Assembly (NCBI GenBank): GCA_964595365.1 | Contig: CAZQQC010000017.1 | Location: 1 to 34,753 of the forward strand | Direction: 5' to 3' | From: Fen-1258 sp964595365 | Lineage (GTDB): Bacteria; Bacteroidota; Ignavibacteria; Ignavibacteriales; Melioribacteraceae | Length of the DNA: 34,753 nucleotides | In this document: positions 15,965 to 23,824 of the stretch, piece by piece | How positions within the stretch are numbered: the first letter of the stretch is position 1 | Layout of the letters: every line of letters begins with the position of its first letter | Translations under genes and position numbers: made by a program | Notes under the pieces: generated by a model | Databases searched by the model: none | The model's input: only the letters and a program-made list of their open reading frames with translations | Told to the model about the DNA's origin: nothing

Positions 15965-17143
15965 ATGAGATATTCAAAATATTATTTTATCACTGTTATT
16001 ACGCTTGGATTGATTTCATTTTCGTGCAGCGATCTACAAAATGATTTGACTTCTCCTTCCAAATTAGCATTGCACGGTTCAAATGTTTTTAATCAGTCAT
16101 CGCAAGAATTCCACGGTGTAACTGTTAAGAATAAAGGATTAGAAAGCTGTAAGCAATGTCACGATGCAAATTTCAATGGCGGAACCGCAAAGATAAGTTG
16201 TGCAACCGCAAACTGTCACCCGACAATTTCCGTGCATCAACCTGGAATTAACATAACAACATCATCAGAATTTCATGGCTTGTTTATTGTAAACAAAAAA
16301 TTGAAAATGAGCGATTGCAGCCAGTGTCACGGAAGCAGTTTCGGCGGTGGAACCGCAAGTCCTTCGTGCACAAAATGTCATGCAACCATAACTGTGCATC
16401 AAATAGGTATTGCAGATCCCGCTTCTGCAAATTTTCACGGTAGATATGTTGCATCGTTGAATTGGGATATGTCGCAATGCAAAACCTGTCATAGTAACAA
16501 TTACTCCGGCGGTGTTGCAAGTACTTCGTGCAATTCATGTCACACCAATCCAGGCGGACCCGAAGCGTGCAATACATGCCACGGAGATTTCAAAAATCCG
16601 GCATCGATTGCGCCGCCGGTCGATTTGAATAGAAGAACAAACACGCAGTCGGCAGGCGTTGGTGCGCATTCTACACACCTATTAAATGCTAAGATCACTC
16701 AATTGGTTAAATGCAATGAATGCCACACTGTTCCGGCTGCTCTTAATTCTCCAGGACATATCGATACAAACGGAAAAGCTGAAGTTATATTGAATACAAA
16801 CTATTCGGTTTACCAGCTTGGCAATGGAACTTACGATTACAGTACCAACAAATGTTCTAACACTTACTGTCATGGCAATTTTTCTTTTCCGAAAGCAACT
16901 TCTCAATGGCAGTTTGCATACACGGCAGATAAAATAGACGGCGAGAATTTTGCGCCGACATGGAACAAGGTTGACGGCACACAGGGCAAATGCGGCACAT
17001 GTCACGGTCTACCTCCAAAGGGACACATGGCTTCGGATCTTTCCGGCTGCACTGTTTGTCACATCGGTGTTGTTGATAAGTACGGAAGCATTACCGACAA
17101 AACAAAACATATGAATGGAAAAATTGAAGTCTTCGGCAATTGA
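15965..17143 (+). CDS. Probable surface lipoprotein cytochrome with 9 CxxCH and 2 CX4CH sites
   Basis: 392 aa. The signal ends in LISFSCSD, a plausible though imperfect lipobox with C21 as lipid site. It has nine CxxCH motifs plus two CX4CH motifs (CATANCH and CSNTYCH), the mixture seen in the Geobacter-type CxxxxCH/CxxCH family of extracellular cytochromes. The first part consists of three tandem repeats of about 60 residues (FHGxxVxNKxLxxxxCxxCHxxxFxGGTA.....CH..I.VHQ.GI). The central region is Gly/Pro/Thr-rich with fewer haems. It is the last gene of the cluster, followed after 20 bases by a strong terminator. Likely the outward-facing terminal reductase of the porin-cytochrome conduit; location outside the cell is inferred. 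Confidence 0.83.
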   Translation: MRYSKYYFITVITLGLISFSCSDLQNDLTSPSKLALHGSNVFNQSSQEFHGVTVKNKGLESCKQCHDANFNGGTAKISCATANCHPTISVHQPGINITTSSEFHGLFIVNKKLKMSDCSQCHGSSFGGGTASPSCTKCHATITVHQIGIADPASANFHGRYVASLNWDMSQCKTCHSNNYSGGVASTSCNSCHTNPGGPEACNTCHGDFKNPASIAPPVDLNRRTNTQSAGVGAHSTHLLNAKITQLVKCNECHTVPAALNSPGHIDTNGKAEVILNTNYSVYQLGNGTYDYSTNKCSNTYCHGNFSFPKATSQWQFAYTADKIDGENFAPTWNKVDGTQGKCGTCHGLPPKGHMASDLSGCTVCHIGVVDKYGSITDKTKHMNGKIEVFGN

Positions 17144-17162
17144 TTTGACAATTTCTTAGATC

Positions 17163-17194
17163 AAAAAGGCTGTTTCAACAACAGCCTTTTTTAT
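17163..17194 (+). terminator. Rho-independent terminator after the cytochrome cluster
   Basis: A perfect 12-base stem, arms 17163-17174 (AAAAAGGCTGTT) and 17180-17191 (AACAGCCTTTTT), closes a 5-base loop TCAAC and runs into T-rich sequence. It lies 20 bases after the lipoprotein cytochrome stop. Because of the A and T runs it could work from both strands. Confidence 0.88.
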
Positions 17195-17288
17195 TTTAAA
17201 AGTTACTCCGCTGATCACTGCTATCCAAAATAAAATAAAGCAAACAAAAAAGCGGAGAAAAAAGTTATATTGGACAGATTTTACCATT

Positions 17289-17456
17289 TCATTCATGATT
17301 TATCGATTTCTTAAGCCGGATTACAAAATATATCTCCTCGTTATTCCAAGAGTAGAGCATTGAAAAATCTTGATAACCACGGTCTGCAACTACTACACTT
17401 CTCTTTGGTAAGGTCATATAACGAGCATGTCTAACATCAGCTTGTCTTCCCTCGGT
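17289..17456 (-). pseudogene. IS4-family transposase remnant (C-terminal DDE region)
   Basis: On the minus strand, about 55 residues read as the late part of an IS4-type transposase: TEGRQADVRHARYM, LPKRSVVVADRGYQDFSMLY, then EIYFVIRLKK and a stop after NHE. The pattern of a conserved VVxDRGYxD (catalytic aspartate) followed by a strand with FVxRxKK is characteristic of DDE transposases of this group. The reading frame continues upstream to 17651, but there it is antisense to the IS3-like remnant and does not resemble a transposase. So only a 3'-terminal piece remains, cut at about 17456. No intact terminal inverted repeats were identified. Confidence 0.65.
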
Positions 17457-17777
17457 CATACATATCTGAAGTTTGTTGGATTGCAGCATATAAGAACTTC
17501 GATTGCTTATCCCCAGAGCAATGGCAAGATTGAACGCTATCACAGAGCTATTCATGAAGAATTTTTGGCGACTCAATCTTTGATTAATCTTGATGATGCT
17601 AGAAAACAGATTTCCGAGTTCATCGACTACTATAACACAAAACGATTGCACAGCTCTTTGTTCTAGTTAACTCCGGATGATTTTTTGAACGATAGAATTA
17701 CCGAGAAACTTGAAGTAAGAAATACTAAATTGCAGTTGGCTAAAAAAGCACGTTATGAGGTGAAAAATGTTGGCTGA
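17436..17777 (+). pseudogene. IS3-family (integrase core) transposase remnant with nonsense codon
   Basis: The plus strand encodes the C-terminal end of an rve-type integrase core: FVGLQHIRTSIAYPQSNGKIERYHR (SNGKIER with the catalytic glutamate), then LDDARKQISEFIDYYNTKRLHSSLF. An in-frame TAG at 17664-17666 interrupts it, after which the same frame continues with LTPDDFLNDRITEKLEV to a stop at 17775-17777. The usual continuation YxTPxD shows that the TAG replaced a tyrosine or similar codon. The N-terminal two-thirds are missing; the left edge abuts the IS4-like remnant at about 17455. It cannot encode an active transposase. Confidence 0.78.
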
Positions 17778-17842
17778 TTATCCATTAATTGCAGCTTATT
17801 TTTTCCTTTACTTAATTAACCCGAAATTCCTTTTCACGCTGA

Positions 17843-18139
17843 ACCAATACACAGTTAGTCTATTATCTCTCTCAAAACTACCCCAATCCGTTTAATCCAA
17901 CTACAACAATAAAATTTTCTATTCCTCCCGTAGATCGTAATTCAATTTCGATCAACAAGGTTGTATTGAAAGTTTATGATTTGTTGGGAAGAGAAATAAC
18001 AACACTTGTTAACGAAGAAAAGCCTCCCGGCAATTACGAAGTTAAATTTAACGGTATTGATTTGCCGAGCGGAGTTTATTTTTATACACTAAGTGCAAAC
18101 GGATTCTTTCAGTCTAAGAAAATGCTTATTCTACGCTAA
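17843..18139 (+). pseudogene. Orphan type IX secretion C-terminal sorting domain
   Basis: Open frame without a start codon, entering from a TGA at 17840-17842. From about 17873 it reads QNYPNPFNPTTTIKF, then VVLKVYDLLGREITTLVN, NYEVKFNGIDLPSGVYFY and KKMLILR plus stop. This is a type A sorting domain, normally the last 80-90 residues of large secreted proteins exported by the T9SS of Bacteroidota and relatives. No passenger domain is attached: upstream are stops and the IS3-like remnant. It is probably the surviving tail of a secreted protein gene deleted or displaced by insertion elements. It is the best lineage marker in the window. Confidence 0.8.
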
Positions 18140-18330
18140 AGATTCGTAGAACAAGTGTTGTTGAACCAAGAATAAAGCTTGAAAATCAAAGCTTAAACCG
18201 CCTTCTCCATTGTTAAACACACTTCATTTCATCGGGTAATTCGTGCAGGATTTTCATAATTTTGATTCCTAAAAAGAACAATAATAGTGTCTTCGCAGTT
18301 TAATATATAACAAACTTGAATACGGAATAA
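18140..18330. other. Leader region of the haem operon
   Basis: 191 bases without a gene. AAGCTTGA..TCAAAGCTT (about 18175-18194) forms a small imperfect hairpin. A TAATTTTG box at 18257-18264 matches the Bacteroidota -7 consensus TAnnTTTG, but I find no good -33 TTTG at the right distance, so a promoter here is only a suggestion. The haem operon most likely starts in this stretch because everything downstream to 30369 is co-directional. Confidence 0.3.
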
Positions 18331-19155
18331 ATGCTACAGACAATCTCAACGCTGAATTTCATATTGCCGTTGTTGTATTTAACCAGCTTTGCGGTTTACC
18401 TCTACGATTTTTTCAAAGAGCGGAAATCGGTTAGCAATGTCAAAAGGATTATTCTATTCATCACGATTATAGTTCATGTTTCATACTTGATTGCACGGAC
18501 TGTTGAGTACGATCATCCGCCAATAACAAGCAAGTTCGAAATATTTTCCATAATAGCATGTTCAATTGCGTTCTCCTACTTTATACTCGAACTGCTTACC
18601 GATATACGCGGAACAGGCGCATTTATAATTTTATTCTCTGTTCTGTTTCAAGTTGTCTCTTCAATTTTCATCGAACCAAATTACAAAGTGCCGGAAGTTT
18701 TGAGAAACCGTCTGCTCGGTCTTCATGTTATAAGTGCTCTGCTCGGATACTCGGGAATTATTATCTCGGCAGTTTACGGAATATTGTTCTGGCTTCTTTA
18801 CCACAACCTAAAAGAAAATAGGTTTGGATTGGTCTTCAACAGATTACCAAGTTTGGAAATTCTTGAGAAGTTAAGTTTCTATGCCGCCGTAATTGGTTTT
18901 ATACTTTTAACAACCGCTATTGTAATTGGGATTATCTGGCTGCCCAAAGCATTTCCGGATTTCAGTTATCTCGATCCGAAGCTTACAGGAACATTATTTG
19001 TATGGCTGGTTTACGGCGTAGGAATAACAAGTAAATGGATTGCAAATTTGTACGGAAAGAAATTTATAATTTTTTCTCTGATCGGATTTGTTGTTGCGAT
19101 TGCATCACTGATAGTTACGAATACTCTTGCCAGGACGTTTCATTCTTTTTATTAA
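18331..19155 (+). CDS. CcsA/HemX-like membrane protein
   Basis: 274 aa with about eight transmembrane helices and the layout of the cytochrome c assembly protein family (CcsA/CcmC/HemX). A conserved-type segment HVISALLGYSGIIISAVYGILFWLLY follows RLLGL, and further helices end at the C-terminus. There is no tryptophan-rich WWD-type motif of full haem lyases; one WLPKAFPDF stretch lies near residue 210. HemX proteins sit directly upstream of hemA in many genomes and are thought to affect glutamyl-tRNA reductase level or haem handling. Here it precedes hemA by 8 bases, which favours the HemX reading. A CcsA role in haem delivery for the neighbouring multihaem cytochromes is the alternative. No other cytochrome c maturation genes are in the window. 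Confidence 0.8.
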   Translation: MLQTISTLNFILPLLYLTSFAVYLYDFFKERKSVSNVKRIILFITIIVHVSYLIARTVEYDHPPITSKFEIFSIIACSIAFSYFILELLTDIRGTGAFIILFSVLFQVVSSIFIEPNYKVPEVLRNRLLGLHVISALLGYSGIIISAVYGILFWLLYHNLKENRFGLVFNRLPSLEILEKLSFYAAVIGFILLTTAIVIGIIWLPKAFPDFSYLDPKLTGTLFVWLVYGVGITSKWIANLYGKKFIIFSLIGFVVAIASLIVTNTLARTFHSFY

Positions 19156-19163
19156 TAGTTAAA

Positions 19164-20492
19164 ATGAATTTAATAGGTATTTCAATAAATCATACAACTT
19201 CCCCGCTCGAACTGCGGGAAGCATTACACCTCAACCGCGATGAAATTGTTGCATTGATTCCCCGTTTGAAAGAGCAAACTTTTTCCGAAGGTGTTGTTAT
19301 CTCTACATGCAACCGCACGGAAATTTTCGGATTTCCACAGAACGATGGCTTAGATGTAAACTCAATTATCGGTTCTCTTCTCAAATCAAAACCGGTTGAA
19401 GGAATTAAGCCGGAACATTTTACAAAATTTTTTTCCTGCGGAGCGGTTAAACATTTGTTTTCTGTTGCTTCCGGCATAGATTCTATGGTCATAGGCGACA
19501 GCCAGATTCTGGGGCAAGTGAAAGAAGCTTTTGAAATTTCGGAAGCTCTCAATTTTACCGGCACAATTTCTAGAAGAATCTTCGATACGGCAATCAAAGT
19601 TGGAAAGCGCTCAATCAAAGAAACCACGATTGGCGAGGGTGCTGTTACGGTTAGTTATGCGGCAGTTCAAGTTGTAGAAAAAATTTTTGCCAGTCTCGAA
19701 AAAAAATCTGCATTGGTAATTGGAGCCGGGGAAACAAGCGAACTTGCAGCAATTCATCTTCGCGATAAAGGCGTTGGTAAAATTACAATTTCCAACAGAA
19801 CAATTGAGCGTGCGAAAAACCTGGCGGAGAAAGTTCGCGGCGAGATTATCCCGTTAGAATTTCTGAAAGAACATCTTTACAATTTCGATATTATAATCAG
19901 CGCTACAAGTTCCAACAATTTGATAATTCATGCCGGTGATATAAAATCCGCAATGAAAAAAAGAAAAGGAACGCCGGTTGTGTTGATGGATATTGCAGTG
20001 CCTCGCGATATCGAGCCCGACGTTCACAGAATCGATAATGTGTTTTATCACGATATGGATTCCTTGAAAATCATTGTTGATCAGAACATGGAAAAACGGA
20101 AGGAACAAATTCCTTTTGTAGAAAAAATTATTATGGAAGAGCTGGTCGGGTTCTTTAGTTGGTACAACACTCTTGATGTAGTGCCAACGATAAAATCAAT
20201 CAGAAATTTTTTTGAAGAAATACGGTCGGACGAACTGGAAAAAATTAAAAACAAAGTATGCGAAGAAGATTTTACAAAAGTGGAGGACATGACACGCCGG
20301 ATGATAGGACGGCTTTTGCATAACCCGACTGTTAAGCTGAGAGGATTTGCCGAATCCGGCGCAAACATAAAAGAGGTTCTGACCAACACATTGATATTAA
20401 AAGAACTTTTTAATCTTGGTGATATTCCAGCGAACGGCAAGAGTGAAACCGATGAGAGCCAAAATTCAGAAGGCAATGATGAAAAAAAATAA
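19164..20492 (+). CDS. hemA: Glutamyl-tRNA reductase
   Basis: Reduces glutamyl-tRNA(Glu) to glutamate-1-semialdehyde with NADPH, the first committed step of the C5 haem pathway. 442 aa from the ATG at 19164; an upstream in-frame start at 19035 would overlap the HemX-like gene and add a cysteine-rich non-homologous stretch, so it is rejected. Visible motifs: N-terminal GISINHTTSPLELRE, catalytic cysteine in STCNRTEIFG, the substrate region ASGIDSMVIGDSQILGQVKEAF, NADPH-binding ALVIGAGETSELAA, and the C-terminal dimerisation helices. Its 3' end overlaps hemC by 14 bases, consistent with coupled translation. Confidence 0.96.
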   Translation: MNLIGISINHTTSPLELREALHLNRDEIVALIPRLKEQTFSEGVVISTCNRTEIFGFPQNDGLDVNSIIGSLLKSKPVEGIKPEHFTKFFSCGAVKHLFSVASGIDSMVIGDSQILGQVKEAFEISEALNFTGTISRRIFDTAIKVGKRSIKETTIGEGAVTVSYAAVQVVEKIFASLEKKSALVIGAGETSELAAIHLRDKGVGKITISNRTIERAKNLAEKVRGEIIPLEFLKEHLYNFDIIISATSSNNLIIHAGDIKSAMKKRKGTPVVLMDIAVPRDIEPDVHRIDNVFYHDMDSLKIIVDQNMEKRKEQIPFVEKIIMEELVGFFSWYNTLDVVPTIKSIRNFFEEIRSDELEKIKNKVCEEDFTKVEDMTRRMIGRLLHNPTVKLRGFAESGANIKEVLTNTLILKELFNLGDIPANGKSETDESQNSEGNDEKK

Positions 20493-21423
20493 GCTGATTA
20501 TAGGTTCACGCGGAAGCGAGCTTGCGCTTTGGCAAGCAAAATTCGTAAAAAGAGAATTGGAACGTAAAAACAAAAACCTTTCTGTTGAAATAAAAATCAT
20601 CAATACCAAGGGCGATAAAATTCTCGACGTTGCATTATCAAAAATTGGCGACAAAGGTTTGTTCACAAAAGAGTTGGAGAATGAACTGCTGAAAGGTTCG
20701 ATCGATATTGCCGTTCACAGTCTGAAAGACTTGCAGACGGAACTTTCCGCAGGATTAAAATTAGCGGCAGTAACAAAACGTCATCCGGTTGAAGATGTTT
20801 TGATAGCAAGAAAGAAAGGGACAAAATTGAAAGACTTGCATGAAGGCGTGATTGTTGCAACCGGATCCTTACGTCGCCGTTCACAACTGCTTCATATACG
20901 TCCCGATATCAAAATTGAAGAGCTCCGCGGTAATGTTCCAACACGGATAAAAAAATTTTTAGAATCCAATTGGGATGCAATAATACTTGCGAGAGCAGGC
21001 GTAGAGCGTTTAAAACTTAACAAATATATTTCTGCAATCATCAAAGTTGATGAAATTCTTCCTGCTGTTGGTCAAGGCGCCTTAGGAATCGAGATTCGTT
21101 CCGATAATAAGTTCGCAGAAAAAGTTTTGAAATCAATTCATCACGATGCAACTTACAAAGCTGTACTTGCCGAGCGTGCTTTACTGAAAAGACTCGAAGG
21201 CGGTTGCCAGGTTCCCATCGGCGCGTATGCGCAATTGAAACCGGGTGGACTCTACCTCGACGCTGTTGTCGGTTCAATCGATGGTTCAATAACGTTCAGA
21301 AAGAAAATGCGTGGCTCAAAAGACAATCCTGAAAAACTTGGGAAAAAACTTGCCGGTGATTTATTGAAAGCCGGTGCTTCAAAAATTTTAAAAGATATAT
21401 ATGAAAGCGCGCGTTCAAAGTGA
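20479..21423 (+). CDS. hemC: Porphobilinogen deaminase (hydroxymethylbilane synthase)
   Basis: Joins four porphobilinogen units into hydroxymethylbilane. 314 aa from the second of two adjacent ATGs (20479), chosen because AGAAGG lies about five bases upstream and the protein then begins MKKNKLIIGSRGSELALWQA, the usual N-terminus. Key motifs: GSRGSxLAxWQ, HSLKDL (with the preceding catalytic aspartate region DIAVHSLKD), ATGSLRRRSQL, LRGNVPTRIKK, LPAVGQGALGIE and LEGGCQVPIGA, whose cysteine carries the dipyrromethane cofactor. The stop overlaps the GTG start of hemD. Confidence 0.97.
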   Translation: MKKNKLIIGSRGSELALWQAKFVKRELERKNKNLSVEIKIINTKGDKILDVALSKIGDKGLFTKELENELLKGSIDIAVHSLKDLQTELSAGLKLAAVTKRHPVEDVLIARKKGTKLKDLHEGVIVATGSLRRRSQLLHIRPDIKIEELRGNVPTRIKKFLESNWDAIILARAGVERLKLNKYISAIIKVDEILPAVGQGALGIEIRSDNKFAEKVLKSIHHDATYKAVLAERALLKRLEGGCQVPIGAYAQLKPGGLYLDAVVGSIDGSITFRKKMRGSKDNPEKLGKKLAGDLLKAGASKILKDIYESARSK

Positions 21424-22205
21424 ATCCGTTACTAAATAAAAATATTCTGGTTACGAAAGAAAAAATTGCAACTCATGAGTCGCTGAAACTGCTGGAAGAA
21501 GCCGGTGCAAAGATTGTTTTCTTTCCGACAATAAAAATTCAACCTATTCCCGAATCGAAAGAAATAAAAGAAGCTATTGACAAATTTGATGCTTTTGACT
21601 ATTTGATTTTCACTTCATCAAACGCTGCTAAGATTTTCAACTTAATACACGGTAAACATAAATTGGACTTGTCCGGAAAGACGATTGCCGCAGTAGGTAA
21701 AAACACTGCTGCTACATGTTCGGCGTTAAAAATTCATGTTGATCTAATTTCCGACGAATTCAGTGCGGGAGGATTACTCAAAACATTTTCAAGATTGGAG
21801 TTGGCAGGCAAGAAGATTCTTATCCCCGGTTCGTCTCTCTCACGCGACGAGCTATCAGTTGGTCTGTCAAACTTAGGCGCAGAAACTGTTTCGCTTCCGA
21901 TTTATAATGTCGTTGCAAACAACACAGATGCATTGAAATCCGGATTACAACAAATTGTCGAACGTAAACCGGACATTTTTGTTTTCACAAGTCCATCATC
22001 GTTCCAAAGCTTTCTTAAAATAATGGACATAAAATATGCCGCGGAATATTTCGACAGAACTATTATCTGTGCTATCGGCACTACAACTGAAAGTGCTATC
22101 CGCCAGAACTTGCTGCCGGTTCATATTGTGCCCGAAACATTTTCACTTAACGGCGTGGCAGAAGCAATCATCAAATATTTTCACATAACATCACACGTAG
22201 CTTAA
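21420..22205 (+). CDS. hemD: Uroporphyrinogen-III synthase
   Basis: Cyclises hydroxymethylbilane with inversion of ring D to give uroporphyrinogen III. 261 aa with two Rossmann-like halves: NILVTKEK..LLEEAGAKIVFFPTIKI..FDYLIFTSSNAAKIF..TIAAVGKNTA and KKILIPGSS..L..GAETVSLPIYNV..PDIFVFTSPSSFQSF..IICAIGTTTESAI. The family has low sequence identity, but these FTSxNA and FTSPSS segments are characteristic. It starts with GTG at 21420, overlapping the hemC stop (GTGA), so it is coupled to hemC. The position between hemC and hemE supports the call. Confidence 0.93.
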   Translation: MNPLLNKNILVTKEKIATHESLKLLEEAGAKIVFFPTIKIQPIPESKEIKEAIDKFDAFDYLIFTSSNAAKIFNLIHGKHKLDLSGKTIAAVGKNTAATCSALKIHVDLISDEFSAGGLLKTFSRLELAGKKILIPGSSLSRDELSVGLSNLGAETVSLPIYNVVANNTDALKSGLQQIVERKPDIFVFTSPSSFQSFLKIMDIKYAAEYFDRTIICAIGTTTESAIRQNLLPVHIVPETFSLNGVAEAIIKYFHITSHVA

Positions 22206-22216
22206 ATGGAGAACAA

Positions 22217-23278
22217 TTGACAAAATTTCAAAACGATTTATTTCTAAGAGCATGTAGAAGGCAGCCTGTTGAGAGAACACCAATTTGGATTATGCGTCAG
22301 GCAGGAAGATATTTGCCACAGTATCGGGCTATCCGCGAAAAAGCAGATTTCCTAACTATGTGCAAATCTCCAGAACTTGCTACCGAGGTTACGATTCAGC
22401 CGGTCGATATAATCGGCGTTGATGCGGCAATAATTTTTTCCGACATACTGGTCATTCCGGAAGCGATGGGAATGAAATTGAAAATGATTGAAAGCAAAGG
22501 ACCAAAACTTTACGACCCTATTCGAAATGTAGACGATGTTAATAAGCTGAAAAAAATTGATCCGTCGAAAAATTTGAGGTTTGTCCTTGATGCAGTTTCA
22601 CTCACAAAAAAAGAATTGAATGGCCGTGTCCCCTTAATTGGTTTTGCAGGCTCACCATGGACACTTATGACATACATGGTTGAAGGCGGCGGCTCATCAC
22701 AACAAGTGGGGATGGAAATCAAGAAATTTATCTACAATCAACCGAAAGCAGCCCATCTGTTGCTTGATAAAATATCAAATGCCGTAGCTGACTATCTTTC
22801 TGCAAAGATTGAAGCCGGTGCCGACGCAGTACAAATATTCGATACATGGGGTGGCTTGCTTTCACAAAACGACTTTGAGGAATTTTCTCTGCGATATATT
22901 AAAAAAATTATTTCACAGATTAACCGGAAAGATGAGCCGGTAATAGTTTTCGCAAAAGGTGTTCATTATAAACTTGATAAAATAGCAGACGCCGGCGCAG
23001 ATGTAATAGGGCTTGATTGGACAATTAATTTAAGTTACGCAAGAAAATTAGTCGGTAACAAAATGGCTCTGCAAGGTAACCTTGACCCAACTGTTCTTTA
23101 CGCAAATAAGAAAAAAATAAAAGAAGAAGCCGTAAAAATTCTAGAGTCGTTCGGAAAGGGTTCGGGGCATATTTTCAATCTCGGTCACGGAATTCTGCCG
23201 GATGTTGATCCGCAAAATGCAAAGTATCTTGTAGATGTTATAAAACGCGAAAGCAAATTGTTTCACTGCAGTAAGTAA
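22217..23278 (+). CDS. hemE: Uroporphyrinogen decarboxylase
   Basis: Decarboxylates the four acetate side chains of uroporphyrinogen III to give coproporphyrinogen III. 353 aa, full family length. Motifs: PVERTPIWIMRQAGRYLPQYR near the N-terminus, FSDILVIPEAMGM with the catalytic aspartate, GFAGSPWTLMTYMVEGGGS, IFDTWGGLLS, and GNLDPTVL..GHIFNLGHGILPDVDP. The start is TTG at 22217, with GGAG five to eight bases upstream; the ATG at 22206 runs into a stop after four codons. It lies 11 bases after hemD. Confidence 0.97.
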   Translation: MTKFQNDLFLRACRRQPVERTPIWIMRQAGRYLPQYRAIREKADFLTMCKSPELATEVTIQPVDIIGVDAAIIFSDILVIPEAMGMKLKMIESKGPKLYDPIRNVDDVNKLKKIDPSKNLRFVLDAVSLTKKELNGRVPLIGFAGSPWTLMTYMVEGGGSSQQVGMEIKKFIYNQPKAAHLLLDKISNAVADYLSAKIEAGADAVQIFDTWGGLLSQNDFEEFSLRYIKKIISQINRKDEPVIVFAKGVHYKLDKIADAGADVIGLDWTINLSYARKLVGNKMALQGNLDPTVLYANKKKIKEEAVKILESFGKGSGHIFNLGHGILPDVDPQNAKYLVDVIKRESKLFHCSK

Positions 23279-23299
23279 AATGGAAAGAAGAAAAGAATC

Positions 23300-23316
23300 G
23301 TCCCGCCTTGCGGGAC
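23300..23316. repeat. Short GC-rich hairpin after hemE
   Basis: GTCCCGC (23300-23306) and GCGGGAC (23310-23316) form a perfect 7-base stem with a 3-base loop. It stands out in this AT-rich region and lies between hemE and the four-helix-bundle gene. No T-run follows, so it is not a typical terminator; it resembles the GC-rich hairpins that often flank mobile or repeat units. Confidence 0.5.
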
Positions 23317-23352
23317 TCAAAAAAGGAAAGAAGCATTAAATTTAGTGATGCA

Positions 23353-23710
23353 ATGAAAACTTTTGAGGATTTACCGGTTTATCATAAAGCAAAAGAGTTA
23401 TGCATTTCGATTTATAAATTTGATAATAATAAATATCAAAAAGATTTTGGATTCAAAGATCAGATTCAGCGAGCTTCTATTTCTGTTCTAAATAATATTG
23501 CCGAGGGTTTTGAAAGAGGCAGCGACAGAGATTTTATTAAATTCTTGTATTATTCAAAAAGGATCGGTCGGAGAAATCAGAAGTTTATTAAACATTGCGA
23601 TCGAATTGAATTACATTGATAAACCAACATTTGAAAAATTAAAAAATAATTGCATAGATATTTCACAACAATTATCAAATTTCATTAAATATTTATCGGA
23701 AAGATTATAA
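23353..23710 (+). pseudogene. Frameshifted S23/four-helix-bundle protein gene
   Basis: The first frame from ATG 23353 reads MKTFEDLPVYHKAKELC..YKFDNNKYQKDFGFKDQIQRASISVLNNIAEGFERGSDRDFIKFLYYSK, a typical start of the 23S rRNA-intervening-sequence (S23)/four-helix-bundle family. After a run of five A at 23556-23560 the homology jumps to another frame: GSVGEIRSLLNIAIELNYID and on to a stop at 23708-23710. Removing one A would restore a single protein of about 118 aa. The break is a real mutation or a homopolymer sequencing error. The gene is inserted in the haem operon and is not related to haem. The family has no firmly established function outside rRNA introns. Confidence 0.82.
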
Positions 23711-23720
23711 AAAATTGTAA

Positions 23721-23814
23721 ATCGAAGTGAATCTTTCCTTCTTTGAGCGAAGCGATTTATTTCCTCTTCGAGCGAAGCGATTCACTTCCTCTTTAAGCAA
23801 AGTGATTTTCTTTA
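23721..23814. repeat. Three to four tandem 25-base repeats before hemN
   Basis: Copies at 23740-23764, 23765-23789 and 23790-23814 share the pattern TCTTyGAGCGAAGCGATTyAyTTCC, the third diverged. A partial, more diverged copy occupies 23721-23739. Within them GAAGTGAATC (23724-23733) is the exact reverse complement of GATTCACTTC (23779-23788), so a long hairpin can form. The array ends ten bases before the hemN start codon. Confidence 0.8.
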
Positions 23815-23824
23815 CGAGGTCAAT

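Noticed and set aside
17457..17651. Extension of the minus-strand frame upstream of the IS4-like piece as one 120-residue gene
   Set aside because: This part is antisense to the clear IS3-like coding remnant and shows no transposase similarity; only the portion below about 17456 matches an IS4-type protein.
19035..19163. Longer start for hemA
   Set aside because: It would be entirely antiframe within the HemX-like gene and adds a Cys-rich stretch absent from the family.
23721..23814. CRISPR array
   Set aside because: The repeats are directly tandem with no spacers, and no cas genes are present.
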